Shown in pieces: positions 26,590-35,146 of a DNA stretch of 64,000 nt (position 1 is its first letter; each line of letters opens with the position of its first letter). Where the stretch lies: positions 395,729 to 459,728 of the forward strand of contig JABFQY010000003.1 of the NCBI GenBank assembly GCA_013141415.1. Reading direction: 5' to 3'. The notes under the pieces were generated by a model that had not been told where the DNA came from, did no database searches, and saw only the letters and a program-made list of their open reading frames with translations. Origin of the DNA: Kiritimatiellaceae bacterium. Lineage in GTDB: Bacteria; Verrucomicrobiota; Kiritimatiellia; Kiritimatiellales; Tichowtungiaceae. Position numbers and translations under genes: made by a program.

Positions 26590-26629
26590 AAATGCGGAAA
26601 ACGATAAATGAAATACGGAAAGGATTATT
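26590..26629 (+). promoter_or_regulatory. Candidate XylR-type operator A, upstream of URO-D paralog 2
   Basis: Direct repeats AATGCGGAAA (26591) and AATACGGAAA (26612) are exactly 21 bp apart, 75-114 bp before the start at 26704. The site matches five other sites in the window, with GATAAA in place of the CATTAA core, then ATACG and GAAA. A related half-site, AAAATGCGGAG on the minus strand near 26546-26556, faces the divergent gene at 25479. Confidence 0.55.
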
Positions 26630-26703
26630 CCCAAACTGCTTAAATGGATGTTTGATAATCAAAGCTATTAAAAGTAAATCCAGTTTGAAGCAGGGAAAAA
26701 ACT

Positions 26704-27699
26704 ATGTCGCGAACCCAGACCCTTGATTTTCTGAACAGGCGTAACAGTGGATATGCTCCAGTCATGCCTATCACCATGATGTTTGCCGCAAATTATATCG
26801 GCGTTCCATACAAAGAGTACGCTCTGAATCATGCCGTACTGGTGGAAGGACAAATACAAACAGCCCGACGCTTCGGCTTCGATTTTATTTCCGCCATTTC
26901 CGATCCGGCCAGAGAGGCCGAAGACTGCGGAGCAACGGCACATTATTTTGACGACCAACCCCCGGCGCTGGATGAGCATTGCGCCCTGCTTCAGGAAAAA
27001 AACCGGCTAAGTACGTTAACGATTCCGGATCCTCTGGCCGGAGGACGCATGACGGATCGGGTAAAGGCTGTCGAGCTGATGAAAAAACAGGCGGGAAACG
27101 AGTTTATCGTTGAGGGCTGGGTGGAAGGCCCTTGCGCCGAAGCGGCCGATTTGCGCGGCATCAATACGCTGATGACCGATTTTTTTGATGACGAACAATT
27201 TGTGCGCGACCTGCTTACTTTTTCAACCGACATGGCCATCCAATTTGCGAAGGTGCAAATCGATGCCGGAGCCGATGTCATCGGTATCGGCGATGCCGCC
27301 TGCTCACTCATCGGCCCGTCACTCTACAGCGAATTTGTTCTTGAGGAAGAAAAACGGCTGATCAAAGCCGTTCATGAGCGAGGCGCCTTTGCACGTTTGC
27401 ACATCTGCGGAAACATTTCCGGCCTGCTGAACTATATGCCGGAACTGAAGTGCGACATCATTGACCTGGACTCCATGGTGGAGATAGAGACCGCTCGTCG
27501 GATTTTAGGATCGGATCAAATTCTGCTTGGACAGATTGATCCGGTACGAATCATCCGCAACGGCACTCCGGATCAAATTCGCAATGCAGTAGCTACCTGC
27601 AAAGCCGCAGCGTCCCCTTGGTATATCACCGGTGCCGGTTGCGAAATTCCCCGGGACACGCCTTTCGAAAACCTGCTGGCGCTAACCTCGCGAGCCTAG
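26704..27699 (+). CDS. MtaA/URO-D-superfamily protein (URO-D paralog 2)
   Basis: A 331-residue protein closest in pattern to methylcobalamin:coenzyme M methyltransferase MtaA. It has VEGWVEGPCAEAADLRG, ADVIGIGDAACSLIGP, LHICGNISGLL (residues about 234-244) and a late Cys in GAGCEIPRDTPFENL. His-x-Cys plus the late Cys is the zinc set of the MtaA group. The ATG is preceded by CAGGGAAAA. It is monocistronic, with operator-like repeats 75-114 bp upstream and stable hairpins after the stop. No corrinoid-binding protein is seen nearby, so a partner would have to be encoded elsewhere. Confidence 0.78.
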   Translation: MSRTQTLDFLNRRNSGYAPVMPITMMFAANYIGVPYKEYALNHAVLVEGQIQTARRFGFDFISAISDPAREAEDCGATAHYFDDQPPALDEHCALLQEKNRLSTLTIPDPLAGGRMTDRVKAVELMKKQAGNEFIVEGWVEGPCAEAADLRGINTLMTDFFDDEQFVRDLLTFSTDMAIQFAKVQIDAGADVIGIGDAACSLIGPSLYSEFVLEEEKRLIKAVHERGAFARLHICGNISGLLNYMPELKCDIIDLDSMVEIETARRILGSDQILLGQIDPVRIIRNGTPDQIRNAVATCKAAASPWYITGAGCEIPRDTPFENLLALTSRA

Positions 27700-27721
27700 A
27701 GCGTTTTTAGAAGAACTGTAG

Positions 27722-27815
27722 CCGCGATCCGTGATCGCGGATGAACGGAAACAACACACCCACCGCAAGTTCCGGCGGGGTCACGGCCCCCGCCCTACAA
27801 GGCCGGTCAACGGCC
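27722..27815. terminator. Cluster of three hairpins between convergent genes
   Basis: Three perfect inverted repeats lie in the 132-bp gap between two genes that end towards each other. They are CCGCGATC/GATCGCGG with a 3-base loop (27722-27740), GGCGGGG/CCCCGCC with a 7-base loop (27774-27794) and GGCCG/CGGCC with a 5-base loop (27801-27815). They could stop transcription from both sides or be a dispersed intergenic repeat element. No long T run follows, so this is not a classical terminator. Confidence 0.5.
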
Positions 27816-27831
27816 ACAAAATTTCCTAAAA

Positions 27832-29223
27832 TTAGAGGCCATGCGCTTTTTTAAGGCGCAGCAGTTCCGCCGGATCAAGCAACGGATCACGGGTCTCTTT
27901 TTGCCAGTCCTGCAGTAGATTCTGGAGTTTCGTCAACTCCGTTGCGTATTCGGGATGATCCGCCAGATTAACCGTTTCAAACGGATCCTTGCCCAGATTG
28001 TATAATTCCCACTCCGGCGGATGCAGATCGGTTGAAAAAGCGTTTTTCAGCGCACTGTCTTTAAGTCCGGATACGTTGTCTGTCCCGCGACGATTCACCG
28101 GATTAGCTCGGGATGAATCCATGTTGTGAATTAACTTCAAATCGCCGTCGCGCACTGACCGGCGCGGATAAAAGTGGTTCTCGGCATGGGATGTATATTC
28201 GGAATATAAATCCTTACGCCAGTCCGCTGGTGTATTCCCCTGCACGGTCTCACGCAACGAACGGCCCGCCACCGGCGGACATTCTGCACCAACCGCATCC
28301 AGCACCGTTGGAACGATATCTACAGCTGACACCAAATCATCGCATTTCAATCCGGCCCGGCTGACTTCGGGCCATTTAACGATTAACGGCACATGCACTC
28401 CTGCCTCATAGCTGGTGACCTTGGCGCGGGTGAAATCAGGGCCGTTATCGCTGATAAAAATGACCAGTGTGTTGTCATACTGTCCGGCCTGCTTCAACCG
28501 GTCGAACAGCATTCCCAGCCCGACATCCATGCGATTGACGCAGTTGTAATACGCGGCCACATCGGAAAGCGTGGCGGCATCTCCAAGGAATCCGAACGGA
28601 ATGACATCGGCCGCTGTATAAGGTTTTTCGGGAAGTCCTTTACACTGGTTCGCCTCCGCATCGTAGGGCCGGTGCGGATCAAAATAATTCAAATACAGAA
28701 AGAACGGGCGGGAGCCTGCTTTTTTCAAAAACTCCTCGGCTTTATCGGCCACCGTCCGGACGTCGCGGGTAACAATCGGGTTGTTACTGCGAGACCACTC
28801 GAAGTCGAAAGGAATCTCATTCGGCCCCACATTGACGTGTTGCTTGCCGATAATCCCGTTATAGAACCCCGCTTTTTTCAACAGGAACGGCAAGGTTGAA
28901 ATCCCGGGTTTCAGAGCATACTCCGGATGAGCTCCGGCCAGTCCGATATGTCCGTTCTGATGCGGATAAAGGCCGGTCAGGATAGAACTGCGCGACGGAC
29001 TGCACGAGGCGTGCGTCACATAAGCGCGAGTGAACAGCACCCCTTCGGCGGCGAGCCGATCCAAGTTCGGTGTAATCGCCAGCTTGTCGCCATAACAGCC
29101 CGCCTGCATTCCCTGATCGTCCGTCGTGATCAACAGAACATTCATCGGCGGCGCGGAAAAAACTCCCGTCGCAGGCGCGGCCATAACCGCGCTCAGCAAT
29201 GCGGTTTTCAAACTTTTATTCAC
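27832..29223 (-). CDS. Type I (S1-family) sulfatase, exported
   Basis: A 463-residue arylsulfatase-type enzyme. The C-x-P-x-R maturation site is CSPSRSSILTG with Cys at about residue 74, which must become formylglycine. Metal residues appear in LLITTDDQG and FISDNGPDF. The likely start is a GTG at 29223 that overlaps the previous gene's TGA (GTGA) with GGAG upstream; it gives a normal signal peptide (NKSLKTALLSAVMAAPATGVFSA). The ATG at 29277 would put 18 unneeded residues in front and overlap the upstream gene by 58 bp. It removes sulfate esters from glycans in the periplasm or outside. It is the third gene of an operon with a second sulfatase and a GH63-like enzyme. Confidence 0.88.
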   Translation of the reverse strand: MNKSLKTALLSAVMAAPATGVFSAPPMNVLLITTDDQGMQAGCYGDKLAITPNLDRLAAEGVLFTRAYVTHASCSPSRSSILTGLYPHQNGHIGLAGAHPEYALKPGISTLPFLLKKAGFYNGIIGKQHVNVGPNEIPFDFEWSRSNNPIVTRDVRTVADKAEEFLKKAGSRPFFLYLNYFDPHRPYDAEANQCKGLPEKPYTAADVIPFGFLGDAATLSDVAAYYNCVNRMDVGLGMLFDRLKQAGQYDNTLVIFISDNGPDFTRAKVTSYEAGVHVPLIVKWPEVSRAGLKCDDLVSAVDIVPTVLDAVGAECPPVAGRSLRETVQGNTPADWRKDLYSEYTSHAENHFYPRRSVRDGDLKLIHNMDSSRANPVNRRGTDNVSGLKDSALKNAFSTDLHPPEWELYNLGKDPFETVNLADHPEYATELTKLQNLLQDWQKETRDPLLDPAELLRLKKAHGL

Positions 29224-30617
29224 TGAGCGACTCCATGTTCTTTTGCCCACAACCGATACTGATCCGGCGGAAGCCACTTGAATTTCGCCGGGGGAAGAGC
29301 CGCGCTCCAGCGTTCAAATGCGCTCCGTAATTCATGAACCCGCTCGGGATAGGCTCCCGCCAGATTATTCTTTTCCCCGGCATCCGCCGGAATGTTGTAC
29401 AGGCCGACCACTTTCAGCCCGCTCATTACCAGCTTCCAGTCGCCTTTGCGAGCCGCCTGCAGACCCAGTGCATCCCAGCAAAGCGTTTCTTCTCCGTGCA
29501 GCGGCTCTTGCGAAATCCCTGTCAAAAGCGGCATCAGGTTCTTCGAATCATACGTCCGGTCGGCGGGCAGTTTCCCGCCAGCCGTTTCGATGGATGTTGC
29601 AAAAATATCGGTAGCCAGCACCGGATGTGAACAGGATCTGCCGGGTTTTATTTTTCCCGGCCAATAGGCAGCCATCGGCACCCGCATGCCGCCTTCAAGA
29701 AGCGAACCTTTGTAGCCGCGCAACAGTCCGTTGTTGTAAGCCCCGGTTCTTTCCGGCCCGCCATTGTCGCTCAGAAAAAAGACCAGCGTGTTTTCTTCCA
29801 GCCCGCACGCTTTGAGCTTCTGCATGATGGTGCCGACACCTCGATCCATTCCTTCAACCATGTTCACCAGCATCCGGCGGTTCTCAACCACATCATCCGT
29901 TCCATCCAGAGGAATTGACGCATTGCCGGGGTCTTTATCGTACATCAGCGGCGTATGCGGTGCGCTGAAAGGAACATACATAAAAAACGGCCCGTTTTTA
30001 TGCCGCTCAATAAAATCAGCGCTTTCGCGGGCAAAGGCATCCGTCAGATATTCCTTCTCGACGACCCGCCTGAATCCTCGTTGCATACTGTCCGGAAGTC
30101 CCATATTGCCCAGATCAAAATAGCGGTAGAGGGAATTAAGGAACCCGTAAAATTCATCGAAACCGCGATTCATGGGGTGACATTCCGGCTGAGTCCCCAG
30201 ATGCCACTTGCCGAACATCCCTGTGGCATAACCCTGCTTTTTCAGTAGTTCAGGAAGGGTGATTTCCTCTTTCGGCAGACCCAGCAGATTGCCGGGAGCC
30301 GTTGGAACCACCTGATCGGGATTGCCGGAGAAACCGAAACGCAGATGGTGCCGACCGGTCATCAGGCTGGCTCGTGACGGACCGCAGGCCGGATAAGCGA
30401 CATAGGCCTCTTTAAACTCCATTCCACCTTGGAAAAGCGCGTCAATGTTCGGCGTTTTTATATCCTTCGCGCCATGGATGCTTAGATCGGCATATCCCAA
30501 ATCATCCGCTAAAATAATCACAATGTTGGGCGGCAGGACGGCGTTGTCGCTGTTTCCTGCAAAAGCTGCCCCCGCCGCAAAGCCAACCGACCACATCGTT
30601 TTGCTGAATCTCTTCAT
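29220..30617 (-). CDS. Type I (S1-family) sulfatase, exported
   Basis: A 465-residue sulfatase with signal peptide (KRFSKTMWSVGFAAGAAFAG), metal motif NIVIILADDLGYADL, maturation site CGPSRASLMTGRH with Cys at about residue 78, MFGKWHLG near residue 140, and FFLSDNGGPE. The start at 30617 has AAGGAG six bases upstream; the frame open to 30677 overlaps the upstream gene. This is the common arylsulfatase A-like layout. Its stop overlaps the GTG of the next sulfatase. The two sulfatases are different enough to act on different sulfate positions of one polymer. Activation needs a formylglycine-generating enzyme or anSME, not seen in the window. Confidence 0.9.
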   Translation of the reverse strand: MKRFSKTMWSVGFAAGAAFAGNSDNAVLPPNIVIILADDLGYADLSIHGAKDIKTPNIDALFQGGMEFKEAYVAYPACGPSRASLMTGRHHLRFGFSGNPDQVVPTAPGNLLGLPKEEITLPELLKKQGYATGMFGKWHLGTQPECHPMNRGFDEFYGFLNSLYRYFDLGNMGLPDSMQRGFRRVVEKEYLTDAFARESADFIERHKNGPFFMYVPFSAPHTPLMYDKDPGNASIPLDGTDDVVENRRMLVNMVEGMDRGVGTIMQKLKACGLEENTLVFFLSDNGGPERTGAYNNGLLRGYKGSLLEGGMRVPMAAYWPGKIKPGRSCSHPVLATDIFATSIETAGGKLPADRTYDSKNLMPLLTGISQEPLHGEETLCWDALGLQAARKGDWKLVMSGLKVVGLYNIPADAGEKNNLAGAYPERVHELRSAFERWSAALPPAKFKWLPPDQYRLWAKEHGVAQ

Positions 30618-30640
30618 GACCAACTCCTTATTATCTGTAT

Positions 30641-31894
30641 CTACACCGGCAGCATTTCCAGCACGAGCAGATTCCAATCCATAAACCCGGCGTGGCTCAA
30701 CGGGATGCCGGAGTCGGGATGGTAATATTCATGCAGGGTACCGTTCGCCGCAAGATCGCCGGCCAGCAGACGAATCGTCTTTTCCGCCAGAGCGTCCGCT
30801 TCGCGTTTATAGCCGTAGGCCTGGAATCCCTTCCACGCAACATAGTTGTTCAAAGACCAAACCGGCCCCAGCCAATTGCTGGGATTACCGCTGAATTCCA
30901 GCGAAAACATGGGCTCTTCCGCCGACAGCGAGCGTACGCCGCAAGTTGCATGAAAACTCGCGTCATTCAGATAATGCCGCCGCATAAGAATTTCTGCCTG
31001 AGCATCGGTGGAAAGCCCGCACCACAGCGGCATGAACCCGGCAAAGGTCTGGACTTTCAGCGGCAGACACTGCCATGACATCGCCATTCCCATCGGCACA
31101 TTGGGAATCAGCTCCGCGCGGCGATCCACGCACTGCACATCAACGGCGTAATAAAACCCGTCCCGCCGATCCCAGCAGTATTTTTGAATGCAGGCGCCTA
31201 AATCCGCCGCCCGCTGATTCAGCATGTTCCGGTCTGCGACACGGCCTAATCGTCCGGCCAGCTCTGCCGCAGCCAGCAGGTCATTGTAATACAGGCAGTT
31301 GAGAATAAGACCGGCGGAAGAAAACGGCGGACGTCCGAAGATCGCCGGATCATTATCCACAGCCACCGCGACATCATTACCCCAAACCAGCAAACCAAGC
31401 GGAGCCTGATAGCGGGTAATCCACGAGTCGTAAAACCGAAGCAGACCGTCGAATCGTGATTCCAACCATTGCACATCATTCGATTCATTGGAAATCAGCA
31501 GGGCAAGCTGAGCAAAAACCGGTTTGGCCTGATTGATTTCCAGATTCTCTTTTTTTAGGCAGCCAAAAAAGTCTGAGCTATCTGCGTTCATCATAATGGG
31601 CAGACGTCCTTCATCGGACTGGTAATCGAAAAAATTGTAAAAACTTCCCTGCGCGTGCTGGCAGATTTTTTGGCATAGCGTTTGATCGCGCAAACGGGCG
31701 GCCAGCTCGAAAAGCCCGCGGGCGGTCCAGAGCGTATCCCAGTCCCACAGCTCCGTGCCGTAACATTTCCCCGGGATAGCCGCCGAGATGCTCGGATGGC
31801 GCAAGATGCCTTGGGCGGATCGCAACAGAGTCGGTCCTGTTTCGGAAAAATAGTTCAGCAGAGAATTTCCCGCCTGCGACACAGACTGATGCAT
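30641..31894 (-). CDS. GH63/GH37-like (alpha/alpha)6-barrel glycosidase
   Basis: A 417-residue protein without a signal peptide. Landmarks fit the mannosylglycerate-hydrolase/GH63/trehalase-like group: ELWDWDTLWTARGL near residue 48, LLVWGNDVAVAVDND near residue 165, NWLGPVWSLNNYVAWKGF near residue 335 and LHEYYHPDSGIPLSHAGFMDW near the C-terminus. It starts with AAAGGG upstream and is the first gene of the operon with two exported sulfatases, 23 bp before the next start. It would act on short oligosaccharides in the cytoplasm. The sugar specificity is unknown. Confidence 0.75.
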   Translation of the reverse strand: MHQSVSQAGNSLLNYFSETGPTLLRSAQGILRHPSISAAIPGKCYGTELWDWDTLWTARGLFELAARLRDQTLCQKICQHAQGSFYNFFDYQSDEGRLPIMMNADSSDFFGCLKKENLEINQAKPVFAQLALLISNESNDVQWLESRFDGLLRFYDSWITRYQAPLGLLVWGNDVAVAVDNDPAIFGRPPFSSAGLILNCLYYNDLLAAAELAGRLGRVADRNMLNQRAADLGACIQKYCWDRRDGFYYAVDVQCVDRRAELIPNVPMGMAMSWQCLPLKVQTFAGFMPLWCGLSTDAQAEILMRRHYLNDASFHATCGVRSLSAEEPMFSLEFSGNPSNWLGPVWSLNNYVAWKGFQAYGYKREADALAEKTIRLLAGDLAANGTLHEYYHPDSGIPLSHAGFMDWNLLVLEMLPV

Positions 31895-31930
31895 AGGGAC
31901 CCTTTGCTTAGTTAAACGTCAAAAATGATC

Positions 31931-31960
31931 ATAAAAAAACGGGGAAGAAACTTCCCCGTT
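31931..31960 (-). terminator. Rho-independent terminator of the PEP-CTERM gene
   Basis: AACGGGGAAG (31938-31947) and CTTCCCCGTT (31951-31960) form a perfect 10-bp stem with a 3-base loop. On the minus strand the stem is followed by a run of seven T. It lies 21 bp after the stop of the minus-strand gene that ends at 31982. Confidence 0.92.
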
Positions 31961-31981
31961 TTCCGCAGTCATCAGATTGTC

Positions 31982-32764
31982 TTAGCGACGCATGCGACGG
32001 ATCAACATCACCGCCAGCGCACCAACGCCCAGCATTCCGATGGTGGCCGGTTCAGGAACCGCGTCCAGACTGAAGTTGTCAAACGTGGCAAGACCGGAAG
32101 TGGCATACATGCCGCCCAGCCCGTCCTGAAGCTTCTTGAATGTTCCACCTACCGTGACATTATTGGTTGTATAAGCCATTGTGCTAGTCGTCTTATCAAA
32201 GACGCTGATATTAAATATGTACGGATCGACGGAAGAGACCGTGTAGGTGTACACGTGATTCGAGACATACGACACTGCACCGGCTTTGTTTACAATCGAA
32301 CCGGCCTGTTGAACGAAATTTGAAAAGACTAGAAACTGAGCTGCACCGTTCCCTCCAACGCGGAATAAATAGTAACTGCCATTTTCCGCGCCGCCATCCT
32401 GATAGTTAAAAACTAATCCGGCATAGGATGTCGAGTTAGTCGAGTATTGGTTAATATCAGCGGACAGTGTGAAGTTTGTTGCAGCTCCGGCATTAATGGT
32501 ACCTGCAGCGGTATTGAGCAACATCGCCTTGGTAAGAAGGGGTGCCGAAACGACGCCCATATCCACTTCGTTATTAAAAATACGATATTGCGTGTTGGTA
32601 TCATCCGTTCTGGCCGTCTTCCAGTTTGATCCGATGCTCACGGCGATCTGCGCATTATTGGTCGCAAACGTCGTGTTCGCACGGTTGAAGTTATCCGTTA
32701 TCAAAACGGCCTGAGCGGCACTGCATACCATACCCATCATCAATGTTATAATTATCTTTTTCAT
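31982..32764 (-). CDS. Secreted PEP-CTERM protein made of one repeated beta-sandwich module
   Basis: A 260-residue protein with a signal peptide (KKIIITLMMGMVCSAAQA), a central module of about 205 residues and a classic sorting tail: VPEPATIGMLG, a hydrophobic helix and RRMRR. The tail is recognised by exosortase in the inner membrane, which is not in this window. The module starts ITDNFNRANTTFAT and holds AQIAVSIGSNWKTART, YAGLVFNYQDGG and SLD. The same module occurs in four other proteins here. AGGAAGG is upstream, a candidate operator lies about 100 bp before the start, and a strong terminator follows. It probably binds surface glycans or belongs to the extracellular matrix; that is inferred. 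Confidence 0.88.
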   Translation of the reverse strand: MKKIIITLMMGMVCSAAQAVLITDNFNRANTTFATNNAQIAVSIGSNWKTARTDDTNTQYRIFNNEVDMGVVSAPLLTKAMLLNTAAGTINAGAATNFTLSADINQYSTNSTSYAGLVFNYQDGGAENGSYYLFRVGGNGAAQFLVFSNFVQQAGSIVNKAGAVSYVSNHVYTYTVSSVDPYIFNISVFDKTTSTMAYTTNNVTVGGTFKKLQDGLGGMYATSGLATFDNFSLDAVPEPATIGMLGVGALAVMLIRRMRR

Positions 32765-32860
32765 CTTTATTCCTTCCTGCTGTTTACTAACTACGATTCG
32801 TTACTCCTTCTTCACATCTTCTGTTTACAACGTATCGCTTGGAACATTTCCCCGCCACGG

Positions 32861-32897
32861 TCTTTTGCGTATTGTTTTTAATGTTTTCCAAACACCA
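32861..32897 (-). promoter_or_regulatory. Candidate XylR-type operator B, upstream of PEP-CTERM gene
   Basis: Read on the minus strand it has GTTTGGAAAACATTAAA, then four bases, then ATACGC. It shares cores CATTAAA and ATACG, at the same spacing, with sites C to F. It begins about 99 bp upstream of the start at 32764. Confidence 0.6.
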
Positions 32898-32918
32898 GAG
32901 TTACCGAGAAAAATGAGA

Positions 32919-35120
32919 TTAATTACCGGCGGCAGTCCGTAGCGGCTCACATACGATGTCATCAAAATACGCAACGCCACAGGTTGAATAGACGCCACCG
33001 CACCCATCAACATAGCTGTGCTGAGCATCCGCAACCTCTTGAGCAAAGAGAACCTCTCCGCTTTCTGCATTTTCAATCGTCAGCTTGAACGCGTAAGGTG
33101 CCACCGACCGGATTGTCAGCTTATAGGATGTTCCTGCAACCTGCTTGAATGCATTTGCCTTGTTAAAAACCAGCTCCTTGCTGTTCTGGCGTAAAAACTG
33201 AACTCTTCCATCGCCGCTGAAACGAAAAACATACTGCTTTTCGCTGTCCTGATAATTACAGCACAGGCCGGCAAACGCACTCGCACTCTCCGTTTTGAGC
33301 ATCACAGTTCCGGAAAGCTTAAATCCGGCTTTGTCCGTATTTTTGGTAACCATGGCTGCATGATAAAGAACCGGGAATGGCGGTGTTGCAGAGCCCTGTG
33401 TGTTTAGCCGGTTTTCCGTAATTCTCCATTTACTGCCAGCGTCGGTTTTCCACCCTTCACCAAGCTGTTCCGATGCTTCTTTTCCGACGAAAGCGGTAGA
33501 TTTGCGGTCAAAATGGTCGGTTACGGTTCCAGCCGCCACCGGGGTGTCTGTCACGGCGGAGGCCGGACGTTCCGCAGTTTTCTTCGGCTGCCCGCCCCGC
33601 TGAATCATCAATGGACTTTCTGCATCGAACTGCTTGCGCAGGTCTTTTACGACGGGTTCATATTCGGGATTCGAAATCAGATTGCGGGTTTCGTGCGCAT
33701 CCTTTTCGTAGTCGTAGAGTTCTTCGGCAATGGTGTCTCCGGTAGGATTAAGCCAACGGACATACCGGTAGCGGTCGGTGCGCATGGAGTATCCGGCATT
33801 CGGATGCTGCCAGTTGCGCCGGTTCATGGTGAATGCGGCGGTTTTCCATGGCTGATCTGGTTTGATCAGCAATGGCATCAGGCTCTTTCCGTCACACTGC
33901 GGAGGAATCGCAAGTCCCGCCAAGTCGCAAAGCGTGGGGAAAATATCCACCAGCTCGACCAGCCGGTCAGTCCGCTCTGGAGTCAACGACGGAGCACAAA
34001 CGATCAGCGGGCAGCGGGCCGCGGCCTCATAATCGGTATCTTTTCCAATGATGCCGTTGTCGCCAAGGTGGAATCCATTGTCGCCCCACAGAACAATCAC
34101 CGTATTGCTCTCCATACCGAGCGTCGTCAGCTCATTCAGAACCTTTCCGACTTGCGCATCGATAAACGAGCAGGCCGCGTAATAGCCGTGCGTTATACGT
34201 CGCCGGACTTCATCAGGAATCGGGCCGCTTTTGGGAAGATCGCTGTATGTGCGCGCTTCAAAGGAATCGTGTGCGGCATAGGCTGGCGCGCCCTGCGGGA
34301 ACGACATATTTTCCGGAACAGGCAGCTGCTCCGGATCATACAAGTCCCAGTATTTTTTGGGAACAATCAGCGGCAGGTGCGGCTTCAGGAATCCGACGGC
34401 CAGAAAAAACGGTTCTTCCGAACCTTGGAACCCGCGCAACACGCCGATCGCTTTGGAGGCCAGTTCACCGTCGGGATAGCCTGCTTCATCCGCGTCCGCC
34501 GCTTCACTGAATGGTCCAACAGTATAAACGTACTTCTGGTGTTCTGTGAATTTTTCGCCCGCCGCCTCGCGGGCCGCGATCCCCGCCTGCCGTTTTTTCT
34601 GATCCTCAATATTCTGAGGAAGGAAATAACCCCGGCCCGGAATGTTTTCCCAGCGGCTCCACGAGGCGGGATCGGTGTTGGCCATGTGATGAAAAATCTT
34701 GCCCATGCCGACCGTCTGGTATCCGTTTTCGCGAAAGTACTGCGGCAAGGAAACCGTATCCGGAACCGTCTGCCGGAAATTCAGCACATTATCCTGCACC
34801 TTACTGTGTTCAGGATACATTCCCGAAAGAACGCTCGCCCGGGACGGGCCGCAAACCGCGAACTGACAGTATGCGCGCCGGAATAAAACACCCTGTCCGG
34901 CCAACCGGTCGATGTTCGGTGTTTTCATCTGTGCGTTACCGTAGCAGCCCAGCTGCGGACGCAGGTCATCCACCGCTATGAATAAAATATTCGGGCGAAC
35001 CGTTTCTGCCGCCGGTGCAAGACTGGCGGTTAATGCAGAAAACCGGAGCGCATTGAAAAGCAGCTTCCGGTGTGGCTTATGCCTTCGCACGAAAGCTTCG
35101 GAATCCTGTTTTCTCTTCAC
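32919..35120 (-). CDS. Iduronate-2-sulfatase-like S1 sulfatase with C-terminal beta-sandwich module
   Basis: A 733-residue protein. An N-terminal signal with paired Arg (FVRRHKPHRKLLFNALRF, then SALTASLAPAAE) could be read by Sec or Tat. The sulfatase part (about 42-510) has ILFIAVDDLRPQLGCYGN, maturation site CGPSRASVLSG with Cys at about residue 90, GKIFHH, and LWGDNGFHLGD, the iduronate-2-sulfatase-like pattern. Residues about 535-725 are the window's repeated module, nearest to the free-standing protein at 40240-40911. A GTG at 35120 with AAAGGAAG upstream is the likely start; the ATG seven codons earlier has no ribosome site. It follows a secreted protein gene by 26 bp. Confidence 0.87.
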   Translation of the reverse strand: MKRKQDSEAFVRRHKPHRKLLFNALRFSALTASLAPAAETVRPNILFIAVDDLRPQLGCYGNAQMKTPNIDRLAGQGVLFRRAYCQFAVCGPSRASVLSGMYPEHSKVQDNVLNFRQTVPDTVSLPQYFRENGYQTVGMGKIFHHMANTDPASWSRWENIPGRGYFLPQNIEDQKKRQAGIAAREAAGEKFTEHQKYVYTVGPFSEAADADEAGYPDGELASKAIGVLRGFQGSEEPFFLAVGFLKPHLPLIVPKKYWDLYDPEQLPVPENMSFPQGAPAYAAHDSFEARTYSDLPKSGPIPDEVRRRITHGYYAACSFIDAQVGKVLNELTTLGMESNTVIVLWGDNGFHLGDNGIIGKDTDYEAAARCPLIVCAPSLTPERTDRLVELVDIFPTLCDLAGLAIPPQCDGKSLMPLLIKPDQPWKTAAFTMNRRNWQHPNAGYSMRTDRYRYVRWLNPTGDTIAEELYDYEKDAHETRNLISNPEYEPVVKDLRKQFDAESPLMIQRGGQPKKTAERPASAVTDTPVAAGTVTDHFDRKSTAFVGKEASEQLGEGWKTDAGSKWRITENRLNTQGSATPPFPVLYHAAMVTKNTDKAGFKLSGTVMLKTESASAFAGLCCNYQDSEKQYVFRFSGDGRVQFLRQNSKELVFNKANAFKQVAGTSYKLTIRSVAPYAFKLTIENAESGEVLFAQEVADAQHSYVDGCGGVYSTCGVAYFDDIVCEPLRTAAGN

Positions 35121-35146
35121 TATCTTCCTTTCAGTAAACATACGAA

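Noticed and set aside
25479-27699. HemE (heme synthesis) for the URO-D proteins
   Set aside because: Several diverged copies, zinc-type His-x-Cys motifs and glycan-gene context do not fit porphyrin synthesis.
33513-34886. A 457-codon open frame on the plus strand inside the sulfatase gene
   Set aside because: It lies wholly antisense to a gene with clear sulfatase motifs and has no recognisable protein pattern.
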